Shown here piece after piece: positions 1-7,506 of a DNA stretch of 35,389 bases. The stretch is from Xanthobacter autotrophicus. GTDB lineage: Bacteria > Pseudomonadota > Alphaproteobacteria > Rhizobiales > Xanthobacteraceae. Positions within the stretch are counted from its first letter, which is position 1. Every line of letters starts with the position of its first letter. The notes beneath the pieces are model-generated. The model made no database searches and had not been told where the DNA came from. It saw nothing but the letters and a program-made list of their open reading frames with translations. The stretch is from positions 1 to 35,389 of the forward strand of contig NZ_JAIVFO010000032.1 in NCBI RefSeq assembly GCF_029991245.1, read 5' to 3'. Both the position numbers and the translations under genes were made by a program.

Positions 1-131
1 AGGAGGCCCGTCACCACCGAACAGGCCATGGTGAGGCGCAGATCACCCTTCGCCGCCCCCCTGAAGCGGGAGAGGAAGGCCGACAGGCGCTTGCGGTCGG
101 CTTTCTCGTCGGGCGCACGCTCGGTGGTGAT
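1..131 (-). CDS. cydD: Probable CydD (cysteine/glutathione ABC exporter subunit), N-terminal part only
   Basis: The frame runs off the left edge of the window, so only about 43 residues are visible. They have a charged start (ERAPDEKADRKRLSAFL) followed by a hydrophobic stretch (LTMACSVVTGLL). This resembles the start of CydD, the membrane half of the CydDC heterodimer that exports cysteine and glutathione and is needed to assemble cytochrome bd. The position directly after cydX supports this. The start is uncertain: a GGAGG lies at the expected distance, but the in-frame codon there is ATC, an in-frame TGA lies a little further upstream, and the first in-frame ATG (at 29) would remove the charged start. 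The call rests mainly on context. Confidence 0.5.
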   Translation of the reverse strand, partial: MTTERAPDEKADRKRLSAFLSRFRGAAKGDLRLTMACSVVTGL

Positions 132-160
132 GGCGACACCTCCCGGTGATCATGGCGGCG

Positions 161-283
161 TCACGGGTCCGAGCGGGCTTGGTTGCGCTCGTCGAACGCG
201 TTCTGGAATTCGAACCACATGACATTGATGACGCCCATGGCCAATGCGGCCGCGACGCCCAGGACCCATGCGAAATACCACAT
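161..283 (-). CDS. cydX: CydX, small subunit of cytochrome bd oxidase
   Basis: A 40-residue protein that begins MWYFAWVLGVAAA and has a single membrane helix followed by a short polar tail (NAFDERNQARSDP). This is the CydX/YbgT pattern, including the aromatic start and the WFE motif after the helix. CydX binds CydA and stabilises the haem groups of the bd oxidase in the inner membrane. The start is well set: a GGAGA Shine-Dalgarno sequence lies 7 nt before the ATG. It follows cydB by 110 bp and precedes the probable cydD, so it belongs to the cyd operon. Confidence 0.9.
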   Translation of the reverse strand: MWYFAWVLGVAAALAMGVINVMWFEFQNAFDERNQARSDP

Positions 284-393
284 GTTTCCGTCTCCTTCAC
301 TGCGATGAAAAGCCCGATTCCGGGATAGGGGCGATGTGGCTGCCGCTCCCGCGGGCGGAACAGGGTGATGGGCTGGGTGGCGCCCCTTACCCT

Positions 394-1545
394 TCAGTAG
401 GCCTGATGCTGGCGGGCCTCGATGTCGGCCACCGTCACCTTTCCCCACATGGTGCGATAGCACCACAGGGTGTAGAGCAGCACGATCGGCAGGAAGATCA
501 CCACCGCGCCCAGCATGACCTTCAGGGTCAAGGCGCTCGATGCGGCGTCCCAAAGGGTGAGGCTCGAGGTGAGGTCCGTGCTGGAAGGCATGATGAAGGG
601 GAACATGGAGAGCCCCGCCGTGCCGATGATGCCCGTGAGAGTCATGGCGCTCGTTACGTAGGCGAAGCCGGGACGGTTCATGCGCGACAGGGCCCATGTC
701 AGCAGCGGGGCGGCAAGCCCGATGGCCGGCGCCAGCATGGCGATCGGCATGTTGCGATAGATGGCGAACCAGGCGCCGGCTTCGCGCGCCACTTCCTTCG
801 CCAGCGGATTGGGCAGCGAGGTGAGCGGGGGCTGGGAGACGATGCGATAGCCGTCGATTGCGAGATAGACCCACACGCCGCCCAAGGCGAACAGTACCGC
901 GAGGGTGGGCGCCAGCCAGGAGATGACCCCCTTTGCCCGTGCGGCGATGGCGTCTTCAGTGCGCAATTGCAGCCACACGGCACCGTGCACCGTCAGCATC
1001 GCCACGCTGACGACACCGGCCAGCAGCGCGAATGGATTGAGCAGCCCGAACAGCGCCCAGATGAAAGTTGAGCCGTAATGGGGCTTGAGGAAGCTGTCGA
1101 GGTGGAACGGCACGCCCTGCAAGATGTTGCCGAACGCCACCCCGAAGATGAGCGCGGGGACCAGCCCGCCCACGAACAGGCCCCAGTCCCAGGCGCTGCG
1201 CCAGCGCGGATCGGCGATCTTGCTGCGATAGTCGAAGCCCACCGGCCGGAAGAACAGGGCGATGAGCACCACCAGCATGGCGAGGTAGAAGCCGGAGAAG
1301 GCCGCGGCATAGACCGCCGGCCAGGCGGCGAAGATCGCGCCGCCGGCGGTGATCAGCCACACCTGGTTGCCGTCCCAGTGGGCCCCGACGGTGTTGATGA
1401 TCACGCGGCGCTCGGCATCGGACTTGCCGAGGAAGGGGAGCAGGACGCCCACCCCCATGTCCATTCCGTCGGCGATGGCAAAGCCGATGAGGAGAGTTCC
1501 CACCAGACCCCACCAGACGAGGCGCAGGGTTTCATAATCGAGCAT
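394..1545 (-). CDS. cydB: Cytochrome bd ubiquinol oxidase subunit II
   Basis: A 383-residue polytopic membrane protein that begins MLDYETLRLVWWGLVG and contains the CydB signatures GFAIADGMDMGVG near residue 22 and GAHWDGNQVWLITAGGAIFAAWP near residue 54. CydB is the structural partner of CydA in the bd quinol oxidase, which reduces oxygen to water with electrons from quinol and does not pump protons. Its length matches the family. It starts 26 bp after the cydA stop and is followed by cydX, so the order is cydA-cydB-cydX. No truncation or missing motif was seen. Confidence 0.97.
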   Translation of the reverse strand: MLDYETLRLVWWGLVGTLLIGFAIADGMDMGVGVLLPFLGKSDAERRVIINTVGAHWDGNQVWLITAGGAIFAAWPAVYAAAFSGFYLAMLVVLIALFFRPVGFDYRSKIADPRWRSAWDWGLFVGGLVPALIFGVAFGNILQGVPFHLDSFLKPHYGSTFIWALFGLLNPFALLAGVVSVAMLTVHGAVWLQLRTEDAIAARAKGVISWLAPTLAVLFALGGVWVYLAIDGYRIVSQPPLTSLPNPLAKEVAREAGAWFAIYRNMPIAMLAPAIGLAAPLLTWALSRMNRPGFAYVTSAMTLTGIIGTAGLSMFPFIMPSSTDLTSSLTLWDAASSALTLKVMLGAVVIFLPIVLLYTLWCYRTMWGKVTVADIEARQHQAY

Positions 1546-1571
1546 GGCTCGGTCCTTTCAGGGACGGCGTT

Positions 1572-3149
1572 TCACTCGGCGGGTTGCTGCGCCAGCGCGG
1601 CCGGCTGCTCATGGTGATAGCGGCCGGTGTGCAGCGCGCTCGGTCCCTGCCGGGCGAAGCGGAACATCAGGAAGATCTCGATCACCAGCAGGATCGAATA
1701 GAAGATCAGGTAGCCGGCGATGGAGGCGATCAGGTCGGTGACGGTGAGCGCCGAGGTGGCGAGGAAGGTGGGCAGGACCTCGCCGATGGCCCACGGCTGG
1801 CGGCCGAATTCCGCCACGAACCACCCCGTCTCCGCAGCGATCCAGGGCAGCGGGATGGAGTAGACCAGAGCCCTGAGCAGCCAGCGCTTCCTTTCAAGTG
1901 TGCCCTTGGCCAGGAAGTAGAAGGACAGCAGGAAATAGCCCAGCAACAGGAAGCCGAGGCCCACCATGATGCGGAAGCTCCAGAACAGGTAGCGCACCTG
2001 CGGAATCGAATCCCGGGCCGCCTGGATCACCTGGGCATCGCTGGCCTTCGTGGGATCCTCCATATAGCGCTTCAGGAGCAGGCCGTAGCCGAGGTCGCGC
2101 TTGTGCTGCTCGAAGAGGATCCGCGTCTCCTCCGACTTGTCGCCGCTGCGCAGGGCTTCGAGCTTGCCATAGGCGATCATGCCCGAGCGGATGCGCGTCT
2201 CGTGGTCCTTGACGAGGTCGTCGAGGCCGCGCACCTCCTTGTCGAGCGAACGGGTGGCGATGAGACCCATCAGGCCGGGAATGCGGATGGCGTAGTCGGT
2301 TTCCATGTGCTCGTCGTCGGGCAGACCGAAGATGGTGAACGGCGCCGGGGCCGCGTGGGTCTCCCATTCCGCCTCGATGGCGGCGAGCTTCACCTTCTGC
2401 ACGTCGCCGAGCTCATAGCCGCTCTCGTCGCCGAGCACGATGACCGCCAACGCCGCAGCGACGCCGAAGCCGGCGGCCACTGCGAACGAGCGCTTGGCGA
2501 ACGCGAGGTCTCGCCCCTTCAGGATGTACCAGGCGGAAATGCCGATCACGAACATGGACGCGGTGACGTAGCCCGCCGCCACCGTATGGATGAACTTCAC
2601 CTGCGCCACCGGATTGAACACCACGGCGGCGAAGTCGGTCATCTCCATGCGCATGGTCTCGGCGGAGAATTCGGCACCCACCGGGTTCTGCATCCAGGCA
2701 TTGGCGACCAGGATCCACAAGGCAGACAGGTTGGTGCCCACGGCGGTGAGGAACACCACCGCAAGATAGGCCTGCTTGCTCATGCGGTCCCGGCCCAGCA
2801 GCAGCAGGCCGACGAAGGTGGATTCCAGGAAGAAGGCCATCAGCCCTTCGATGGCCAGCGGCGCGCCGAAGACATCTCCCACGTAATGGGAGTAATAGGC
2901 CCAGTTCGTGCCGAACTGGAACTCCATGGTGAGGCCGGTTGTAACGCCAAGAGCAAAATTGATCGCGAATAATTTGGTCCAGAACCGCGACATATCGAGG
3001 TATATTTCCTTCCCCGTCATGACGTAGACCGATTCCATGATGAACAGGAGCCAGATCAGGCCGAGCGTCAGCGGGACAAAAATAAAGTGATACATAGCGA
3101 CCGCAGCAAACTGCCACCGCGACAGCTCGACGAATGTCGGATCGATCAT
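1572..3149 (-). CDS. cydA: Cytochrome bd ubiquinol oxidase subunit I
   Basis: 525 residues, close to the 522 of E. coli CydA. The key residues fall at a constant +2 offset from E. coli: haem b595 ligand His21, Glu101 and Glu109 in the haem/proton region (EGLMAFFLES), haem b558 ligands His188 and Met395, and Arg393 in the FWSFRIMVGLG motif. Residues 240-390 hold the quinol-binding Q loop with Lys254 and Glu259, and the C-terminal Q-loop insertion is present, so this is the long (L) subfamily. GRQPW at 449-453 is also typical. The start at 3149 has a GGAGA 6 nt upstream; a longer frame upstream lacks family features. Bd oxidases tolerate sulfide and nitric oxide better than haem-copper oxidases, which suits the sulfide genes upstream. 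Confidence 0.97.
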   Translation of the reverse strand: MIDPTFVELSRWQFAAVAMYHFIFVPLTLGLIWLLFIMESVYVMTGKEIYLDMSRFWTKLFAINFALGVTTGLTMEFQFGTNWAYYSHYVGDVFGAPLAIEGLMAFFLESTFVGLLLLGRDRMSKQAYLAVVFLTAVGTNLSALWILVANAWMQNPVGAEFSAETMRMEMTDFAAVVFNPVAQVKFIHTVAAGYVTASMFVIGISAWYILKGRDLAFAKRSFAVAAGFGVAAALAVIVLGDESGYELGDVQKVKLAAIEAEWETHAAPAPFTIFGLPDDEHMETDYAIRIPGLMGLIATRSLDKEVRGLDDLVKDHETRIRSGMIAYGKLEALRSGDKSEETRILFEQHKRDLGYGLLLKRYMEDPTKASDAQVIQAARDSIPQVRYLFWSFRIMVGLGFLLLGYFLLSFYFLAKGTLERKRWLLRALVYSIPLPWIAAETGWFVAEFGRQPWAIGEVLPTFLATSALTVTDLIASIAGYLIFYSILLVIEIFLMFRFARQGPSALHTGRYHHEQPAALAQQPAE

Positions 3150-3187
3150 TGAAGATCTCCATCGGCGTGCCACACGCGCACACGCCT

Positions 3188-3204
3188 GCACTGCATGGCA
3201 GTGC
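3188..3204. repeat. Short perfect inverted repeat in the cydA leader
   Basis: GCACTGC-ATG-GCAGTGC: two perfect 7-bp arms around a 3-bp loop, about 40-55 bp upstream of the cydA start. On the minus strand a TATAGA hexamer at 3216-3211 lies just upstream and could be a -10 element, which would put this repeat at the start of the transcript. It could be an RNA hairpin or a protein site. No specific function can be assigned. Confidence 0.4.
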
Positions 3205-3245
3205 GAAGGCTCTATATTTTGCGTAGAGTGCTAGATGCGGCCGAA

Positions 3246-3273
3246 ATAGGCATTGCGTATTCGCAATGCCTAT
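3246..3273. promoter_or_regulatory. 28-bp perfect palindrome upstream of cydA, CRP/FNR-like core
   Basis: Arms ATAGGCATTGCG (3246-3257) and CGCAATGCCTAT (3262-3273) are perfect complements around TATT. The core reads TTGCG-N4-CGCAA, which has the spacing of a CRP/FNR-family site (TTGNN-N4-NNCAA) and resembles the consensus reported for nitric-oxide regulators of the NnrR type. It is centred about 110 bp upstream of cydA, within reach of a promoter whose -10 may be TATAGA at 3216-3211. Alternatively it could terminate the upstream operon, but no run of T follows on the minus strand. Confidence 0.6.
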
Positions 3274-3367
3274 CCTGCCTGTAAAGCCGGACAGCTATGC
3301 TTTTGCTGCAATGGGTCTGGTGTACCGGCGGCAAATGGGAGGGCGGCTTTTTCGGCGACCCCGCACC

Positions 3368-4510
3368 TCACGCGCCCCGGTAAGCCTTCAGATAATGTGT
3401 CTCGAACATCCGCTTCACCGTGTGGAGCGGCTTGAGGCGCGGCAGCGCGAGGTTGCGCTTCGGATCGCGGAACACCAGCATGCCGGCATCCAGCGTATCG
3501 ACGATGCAGATCAGCTCCGGCTTGAACACCTCCGTCGCCGGCTTGCCGGCCAGCTCCGCCGCCATGTTGCGCGCCGCGGCCACCGCCTGAAGGTCCGCCT
3601 GATGGGCCTGTTTGGGCATCCAGTCGGGTCCGGGAAAGGAGCCGGCATCGCCGGCCACATAGACCCGATCGAGGCCCGGCACCGCGCAGGTTTCCTGCGC
3701 CGCGACGAAGCCGCCTGGGGAGGCGGGAAGGCAGCTTGCGTCAAGCCATGCAGGCCCGGTGAGGCCGGGCATGAACAGCGTGAGGTCGGCGGAAAAGGCC
3801 CCGCCCTCCGTCACCACCTTGTCCGGCTCGAAGCGCACCATCTTGTGGCCGAGGCGGGTCGCGATGCCGCGCCCCTCCATCTGCTTCAGCAGGCGGCTCA
3901 CCGCCTTGGGGCCGAGCCGCTGGCCCGGCTGGGCCGAGGGGTTGAAGAAGACGAGGTCGATCTCATCCCGCCGTCCCTGCCGGCGCAGCAGCGTGTCCAT
4001 GCCGAACAGGAATTCGAACATGGGCCCGCCCCGCACGGCCGAGGGCTCGGCCGGATTGGCGCCGAAGCCCACCGCGACGGTGCCGCTGGACAGGGCCGCG
4101 AGACGGTCGCGCACCGCTTCCGCCGCCGCGATGCCCTCGCAGGGAATGATGGCGTGCTCGATCCCCGGCAGTTTGCGGATATAGCGCCCGCCCGTGGCGA
4201 TCAGCAGGACATCGTTGGCGACGGGGCCGGCGGTGGTCTCTACCGTGCGTCCCCAGTCGGTGACGGCCTCCACGCGCGCCTTCAGATGCCGCACCTGGTG
4301 CCGGGAGAAGAAGCCGGCCAGCGGGATCTTCAGGTCCTCCCCCCGGCGCAGGCCGGCGGGAATCCAGATGAGGCTCGGCAGGTAGGTGAGTTCGTCGCTC
4401 GGCGACACCACGGTGATATCGGCGGAAACGCCGCTGCGCCGCAGCTCGCGGATGGCGGTGAGGGCGGCGAAGCCGGACCCCAGGATGACGATGCGGGCAA
4501 GCGCGGTCAT
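3368..4510 (-). CDS. SQR-like FAD/NAD(P)-dependent oxidoreductase
   Basis: 380 residues of the two-dinucleotide-binding-fold flavoprotein family that includes sulfide:quinone oxidoreductase and flavocytochrome c sulfide dehydrogenase. It has an N-terminal FAD motif (IVILGSGFAALTAI, residues 7-20), a central LLIATGG (102-108), and a C-terminal FAD motif YVAGDAGSFPGPDWMPKQ (284-301). Cys124 and Cys335 sit where bona fide SQRs have their first and third redox cysteines. The central cysteine is absent: the segment before MFEF reads PSAVRGGP. It may therefore act on a different sulfur species or bind quinone without normal polysulfide chemistry. It starts 7 bp after the stop of the DUF6691 gene, so it is the third gene of the operon that begins at 5742. 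No N-terminal signal peptide was seen. Confidence 0.85.
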   Translation of the reverse strand: MTALARIVILGSGFAALTAIRELRRSGVSADITVVSPSDELTYLPSLIWIPAGLRRGEDLKIPLAGFFSRHQVRHLKARVEAVTDWGRTVETTAGPVANDVLLIATGGRYIRKLPGIEHAIIPCEGIAAAEAVRDRLAALSSGTVAVGFGANPAEPSAVRGGPMFEFLFGMDTLLRRQGRRDEIDLVFFNPSAQPGQRLGPKAVSRLLKQMEGRGIATRLGHKMVRFEPDKVVTEGGAFSADLTLFMPGLTGPAWLDASCLPASPGGFVAAQETCAVPGLDRVYVAGDAGSFPGPDWMPKQAHQADLQAVAAARNMAAELAGKPATEVFKPELICIVDTLDAGMLVFRDPKRNLALPRLKPLHTVKRMFETHYLKAYRGA

Positions 4511-4517
4511 GACGCCC

Positions 4518-5144
4518 TTACTCCGCCGGCTTCAGCCGGGACGCCGGCGCTCCCGGCGCGTCTTCGGCCGAGCCGAAATCGCCGTCCACATCGGCGCCGA
4601 GTTCGGCGCGCCACGGCCGCCAGCGCTCCAGCAGCACCAGCACGACCACCAGCACGGCGGCAAAGCCCACCGCCAGGACCGGATAGGAGACGCCGGTGAG
4701 GTCCATGAAGGTGAGCTTCCCCGGGCCCCCGGTGAGCAGGAGCGGCGCAAGCGCCGGCTCGGCATAGCCGAAGGCGACGGCTCCGGCGATGCCGCCCGCG
4801 AGGGTGAAGATCGCATCGCGATAGCCGGCGCCGATCTGCGCCAGCACCGTTCCGGGGCAGGCGCCGGCGAGGGCGATGCCGATGCCCAGCACGAGGCCGC
4901 CCACGATGTCCGCGGCATAGAAGGTGGCCTTGGGGGCGAGCTTGATGAGGCCGAAGCCGTGCAGGGCGGCGAGCACCACGGCGCCGGTGGCGACCGCGGT
5001 GAGGAAGACCTTCAGCATGATGAAGTTCTTCATCTGCATCTGGCCGACAATCATGCCCGGCTCGAACACGCGGGCTTTTTCCAGCGCGAAGCCGAACACC
5101 ACGCCCATGGCGAGGCCGGTGAGGATGGAAGTGAAAAGCGACAT
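4518..5144 (-). CDS. YeeE/YedE-family membrane protein (DUF6691), probable sulfur-compound transporter half
   Basis: 208 residues with several hydrophobic segments and the family motif LAGACPGTVLAQIGAGY near residue 92, in which Cys96 is the conserved cysteine. YeeE/YedE proteins carry thiosulfate or related sulfur species across the inner membrane, using cysteines that contact the substrate. Short forms like this one usually occur as a pair, here with the gene directly upstream (28 bp gap), matching the PmpA/PmpB arrangement in BigR-controlled operons. The ATG at 5144 has an AGGAAAGGA Shine-Dalgarno sequence; an ATG six codons earlier is less well placed. The C-terminal 30 residues are polar and probably cytoplasmic. 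The substrate is inferred from the family. Confidence 0.85.
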   Translation of the reverse strand: MSLFTSILTGLAMGVVFGFALEKARVFEPGMIVGQMQMKNFIMLKVFLTAVATGAVVLAALHGFGLIKLAPKATFYAADIVGGLVLGIGIALAGACPGTVLAQIGAGYRDAIFTLAGGIAGAVAFGYAEPALAPLLLTGGPGKLTFMDLTGVSYPVLAVGFAAVLVVVLVLLERWRPWRAELGADVDGDFGSAEDAPGAPASRLKPAE

Positions 5145-5172
5145 GGCGGTTCCTTTCCTCAAACAGCTGCGG

Positions 5173-5742
5173 TCAGATGCGGCGCAGCAGGAGGGTGGCG
5201 GCGGCGATGCCGCCCACGAACATGAAGGTGACGGCGATGGTGGAGGACACAGCCATCTGCGCCATGCCCGAAAGTCCGTGGCCGGAGGTGCAGCCGTCCG
5301 CCAGGCGTGCGCCGAACAGCATCAGGAAGCCGGCGCCGAAGGCCATGGCATAGCGCAGGGCCGGGCTCGATGTTCCCAAGGCCCGCCTCCAGATGGGGGA
5401 GATGGGCCTGCGGTGCGCACCCGACAGCTTCATGGAGAGGAACGCGCCGAGGGCGACGCCCGCCACCAGCGCCACCTGCCACCAGTTCTTGCCCGTGGCG
5501 GCCATGTGCTTGGCCACGTAGTCGATCTGGATGATGCCGGGATCGACCAGCGCAGCGATGAAGCCGCCGACCGTCACATAGGACGAGGACGCCCCGAGCG
5601 CGGTGGAGATCAGTAGGAAGGCCGGCACCTGAAGGAGGCCGATGGCGATGCCGGCGACATAGGGCGACCAGGCTTTCTGCTGGAACATCCCGGGTCGCCG
5701 GACCTGGGCTTGCGCCGGAACGATGTGCGCGGAGGCGGTCAT
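5173..5742 (-). CDS. YeeE/YedE-family membrane protein, partner half of sulfur transporter pair
   Basis: 189 residues with hydrophobic segments at about 27-55, 86-104, 130-148 and 162-186. The motif FGARLADGCTSGHGLSGMA (143-161) is the hallmark of the YeeE/YedE family, and Cys151 is the conserved substrate-contacting cysteine. It is the first gene of a three-gene operon with the DUF6691 protein and the SQR-like flavoprotein. The start at 5742 has a GGAG 7 nt upstream; an in-frame extension to 5829 would run into the operator region and looks non-coding. Expression is probably sulfide-inducible, because the shared SqrR/BigR-like operator lies 80-115 bp upstream. Thiosulfate uptake or sulfur-species export cannot be told apart from sequence. 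Confidence 0.87.
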   Translation of the reverse strand: MTASAHIVPAQAQVRRPGMFQQKAWSPYVAGIAIGLLQVPAFLLISTALGASSSYVTVGGFIAALVDPGIIQIDYVAKHMAATGKNWWQVALVAGVALGAFLSMKLSGAHRRPISPIWRRALGTSSPALRYAMAFGAGFLMLFGARLADGCTSGHGLSGMAQMAVSSTIAVTFMFVGGIAAATLLLRRI

Positions 5743-5821
5743 GATATTGCTCCGTGGAGGTGCCCACGTGTCGGAGGGCAAGGGACTCGATGCCCGTCCG
5801 CCGCGTGTGATGAGCCCCGTT

Positions 5822-5856
5822 ACATTCAATAGTATTAAATTATAATATATGAATGT
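5822..5856 (-). promoter_or_regulatory. Double SqrR/BigR-like operator over the yeeE promoter
   Basis: ACATTC (5822-5827) and GAATGT (5851-5856) form a perfect inverted repeat with a 23-bp AT-only spacer apart from one G. Inside, ATTC-N8-TAAATTA-N8-GAAT reads as two overlapping copies of the ATTC-N8-GAAT site reported for the sulfide-responsive repressor SqrR. A TATAAT (minus strand, 5844-5839) with TTGCCC 16 bp upstream (5866-5861) is a reasonable promoter lying in the same segment, so binding would block transcription. The same architecture precedes sqr. No ArsR-type regulator gene lies in the window. Confidence 0.7.
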
Positions 5857-5982
5857 TTTAGGGCAAGAGGCATGTTGCCACTCCCGATCGGCATGCGCCG
5901 GGAAACGGCGGGCACCTCATACCGACGGCCCCGGTCTCTGACCGGTGCCGGGAGGGCATCTCAGGCGCCGCGCGGGCTTGTA

Positions 5983-6017
5983 CCTGCGGCCGACGAGTCA
6001 AACGCATCGGCCGCAGG
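5983..6017 (-). terminator. Hairpin just after sqr, possible terminator
   Basis: CCTGCGGCCGA (5983-5993) and TCGGCCGCAGG (6007-6017) are perfect 11-bp arms with a 13-nt loop, starting 2 bp after the sqr stop. The position and GC-rich stem suggest the end of the sqr transcript. No T-tract follows on the minus strand, so it may act through Rho or as a 3' stabiliser. Confidence 0.6.
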
Positions 6018-6019
6018 TC

Positions 6020-7297
6020 TCAGTTCAGGTTTTTCAGCTTCTTGATGCCCAGCAGGCTGAGCGCGGCATTTTCGTAGAAGGTCTCGCTCACGCCCTGGCG
6101 GATCTTGTGCAGGAAATACCGCTCGAAACCCACCTTCGCCGCGTGCACCCAGGCGCCCTGCGCCGACCAGTTCACGTTGCGCGGCGGGATCTGCGGCTGG
6201 GCGACGAAGGCGATGCCGCTGTCGCCGAAATCGGCGAGGCACACCGCGTTCCAGCTCGCCCGTGCGTGCGGCGCCTTGCCGGCCATGATCGCGACGATGT
6301 TCTCGGCGGTGGCGGTGACCATGGATTCGATCATGAAGCCGGTCTTCGGCACGCCCACCGGCAGCGGCGTCTTGCCCACCGGCGGGATGGCGACGCACAC
6401 GCCCACCGCAAAGATGTTGGGGAAGGCGGGGTTGCGCTGATGCTCGTCGATGAGGATGAAGCCGCGCGGGTTGGTCAGTCCCTCGATGCCCGCCACCGCC
6501 GGGACCCCGCGGAAAGCCGGCAGCACCATGGAAAAGGCGAACGGGAGGTCATGCGCCGTCTTGAGCGACCCGTCCTCGTTCACTTCCTCCACCGCCATGC
6601 GGCCCGCCTCCACCTTGGCGATCCGGGCATTGGTGATCCATTTGATGTGGTGCTCGCGCAGCGCGCTTTCGAGCAGGCCCTTGGTGTCGCCGACTCCATC
6701 GAGGCCGAGGTGGCCCACATAGGGTTCGGGGGAAACGAAGGTCATGGGCACGCGGTCGCGTGTGCGCGCCTTGCGCAAGGCGGCGTCGAGGATGAAGGCG
6801 AACTCGTAGGCCGGTCCGAAGCAGGACGCGCCCGCCGCAGCGCCGATGACGACCGGCCCCGGCGTCTTCACCAGCGCGTCGAAGGCGAGCTTCGCCTGCG
6901 CCGCGTGGTCGGTCTGGCACACCGAATGGGTGTGGCCCTCCGGTCCGAGGCCGGGAACCTCGTCGAAGGCGAGATCCGGGCCCGTGGCGATGACCAGATG
7001 ATCATAGTCGAGGAAGCTGCCGTCATTCAGCTCCAGCCGGCTTTCGTGCGCATGAAGGCGCCTTGCGCCTTCGGGCCTGAGGCCGATGCCGCGACCGGAG
7101 AAGACCTTCGTAAGATCGACGCTGATTTCCGACGCCGCGCGCCAGCCGACAGCCACCCATGGATTGGACGGCACGAAAGTATAGGTGGCCCCTTTATTGA
7201 CTACGATGACTTCATCTTTTGGTCCGACCTTCTCCTTCAACTCGTAGGCCATTAGGACTCCGCCGAGACCGGCGCCGAGAATGACAATGCGGGACAC
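6020..7297 (-). CDS. sqr: Sulfide:quinone oxidoreductase (type I)
   Basis: 425 residues. SQR oxidises sulfide to polysulfide or persulfide and passes the electrons via FAD to the quinone pool at the inner face of the membrane. The FAD motif IVILGAGLGGVLMAYEL is at residues 4-20. All three redox cysteines are present, and by my count they fall at 127, 159 and 353, the same numbers as in the Rhodobacter enzyme. The segment GASCFGPAYEF (157-167) surrounds Cys159, and VGKTPLPVGVPKTGFM (307-322) is also typical. An amphipathic C-terminal end (VGFERYFLHKIRQG and beyond) is the usual membrane anchor. The start is GTG at 7297 with GGAGG 7 nt upstream. It is a single-gene unit with its own operator and terminator-like hairpin, divergent from nothing and upstream of the yeeE operon. 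Confidence 0.96.
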   Translation of the reverse strand: MSRIVILGAGLGGVLMAYELKEKVGPKDEVIVVNKGATYTFVPSNPWVAVGWRAASEISVDLTKVFSGRGIGLRPEGARRLHAHESRLELNDGSFLDYDHLVIATGPDLAFDEVPGLGPEGHTHSVCQTDHAAQAKLAFDALVKTPGPVVIGAAAGASCFGPAYEFAFILDAALRKARTRDRVPMTFVSPEPYVGHLGLDGVGDTKGLLESALREHHIKWITNARIAKVEAGRMAVEEVNEDGSLKTAHDLPFAFSMVLPAFRGVPAVAGIEGLTNPRGFILIDEHQRNPAFPNIFAVGVCVAIPPVGKTPLPVGVPKTGFMIESMVTATAENIVAIMAGKAPHARASWNAVCLADFGDSGIAFVAQPQIPPRNVNWSAQGAWVHAAKVGFERYFLHKIRQGVSETFYENAALSLLGIKKLKNLN

Positions 7298-7468
7298 TGG
7301 GCTTCCTCCATATCTTGATTTTGCGGGGCGTCATGTGTGCGCCCTTCTCGTTGTTCGCGGCCTGTTGCGGCCGACGGTCTGGGATGATCTGCGCCATCCA
7401 CCTGGCATGCGTGGCGCGCCTGACAGCGCAACCGCCCTGCGGCCTTTGCCGTCTCTGGTCCCGAGACT

Positions 7469-7506
7469 ACATTCAGAAATTATAAATTCAAGATATAGAA
7501 TGTAAA
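7469..7506 (-). promoter_or_regulatory. sqr promoter with double SqrR/BigR-like operator
   Basis: ACATTC (7469-7474) and GAATGT (7498-7503) with a 23-bp spacer, the same arms and spacing as upstream of yeeE. Inside are ATTC-N8-TAAA and a perfect ATTC-N8-GAAT (7486-7501), overlapping at TAAATTC. On the minus strand TTTACA (7506-7501) and TATAAT (7484-7479) with a 16-bp spacer form a good sigma-70 promoter completely covered by the operator, which fits repression relieved by sulfide. Confidence 0.75.

Noticed and set aside
3253..3266. Palindrome as a definite FNR or NnrR site
   Set aside because: The half-site is TTGCG instead of the FNR TTGAT and no regulator gene is visible, so it is listed only as a candidate.
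5945..7255. Plus-strand frame of about 430 codons opposite sqr
   Set aside because: sqr on the minus strand has full active-site evidence; the opposite frame has none.
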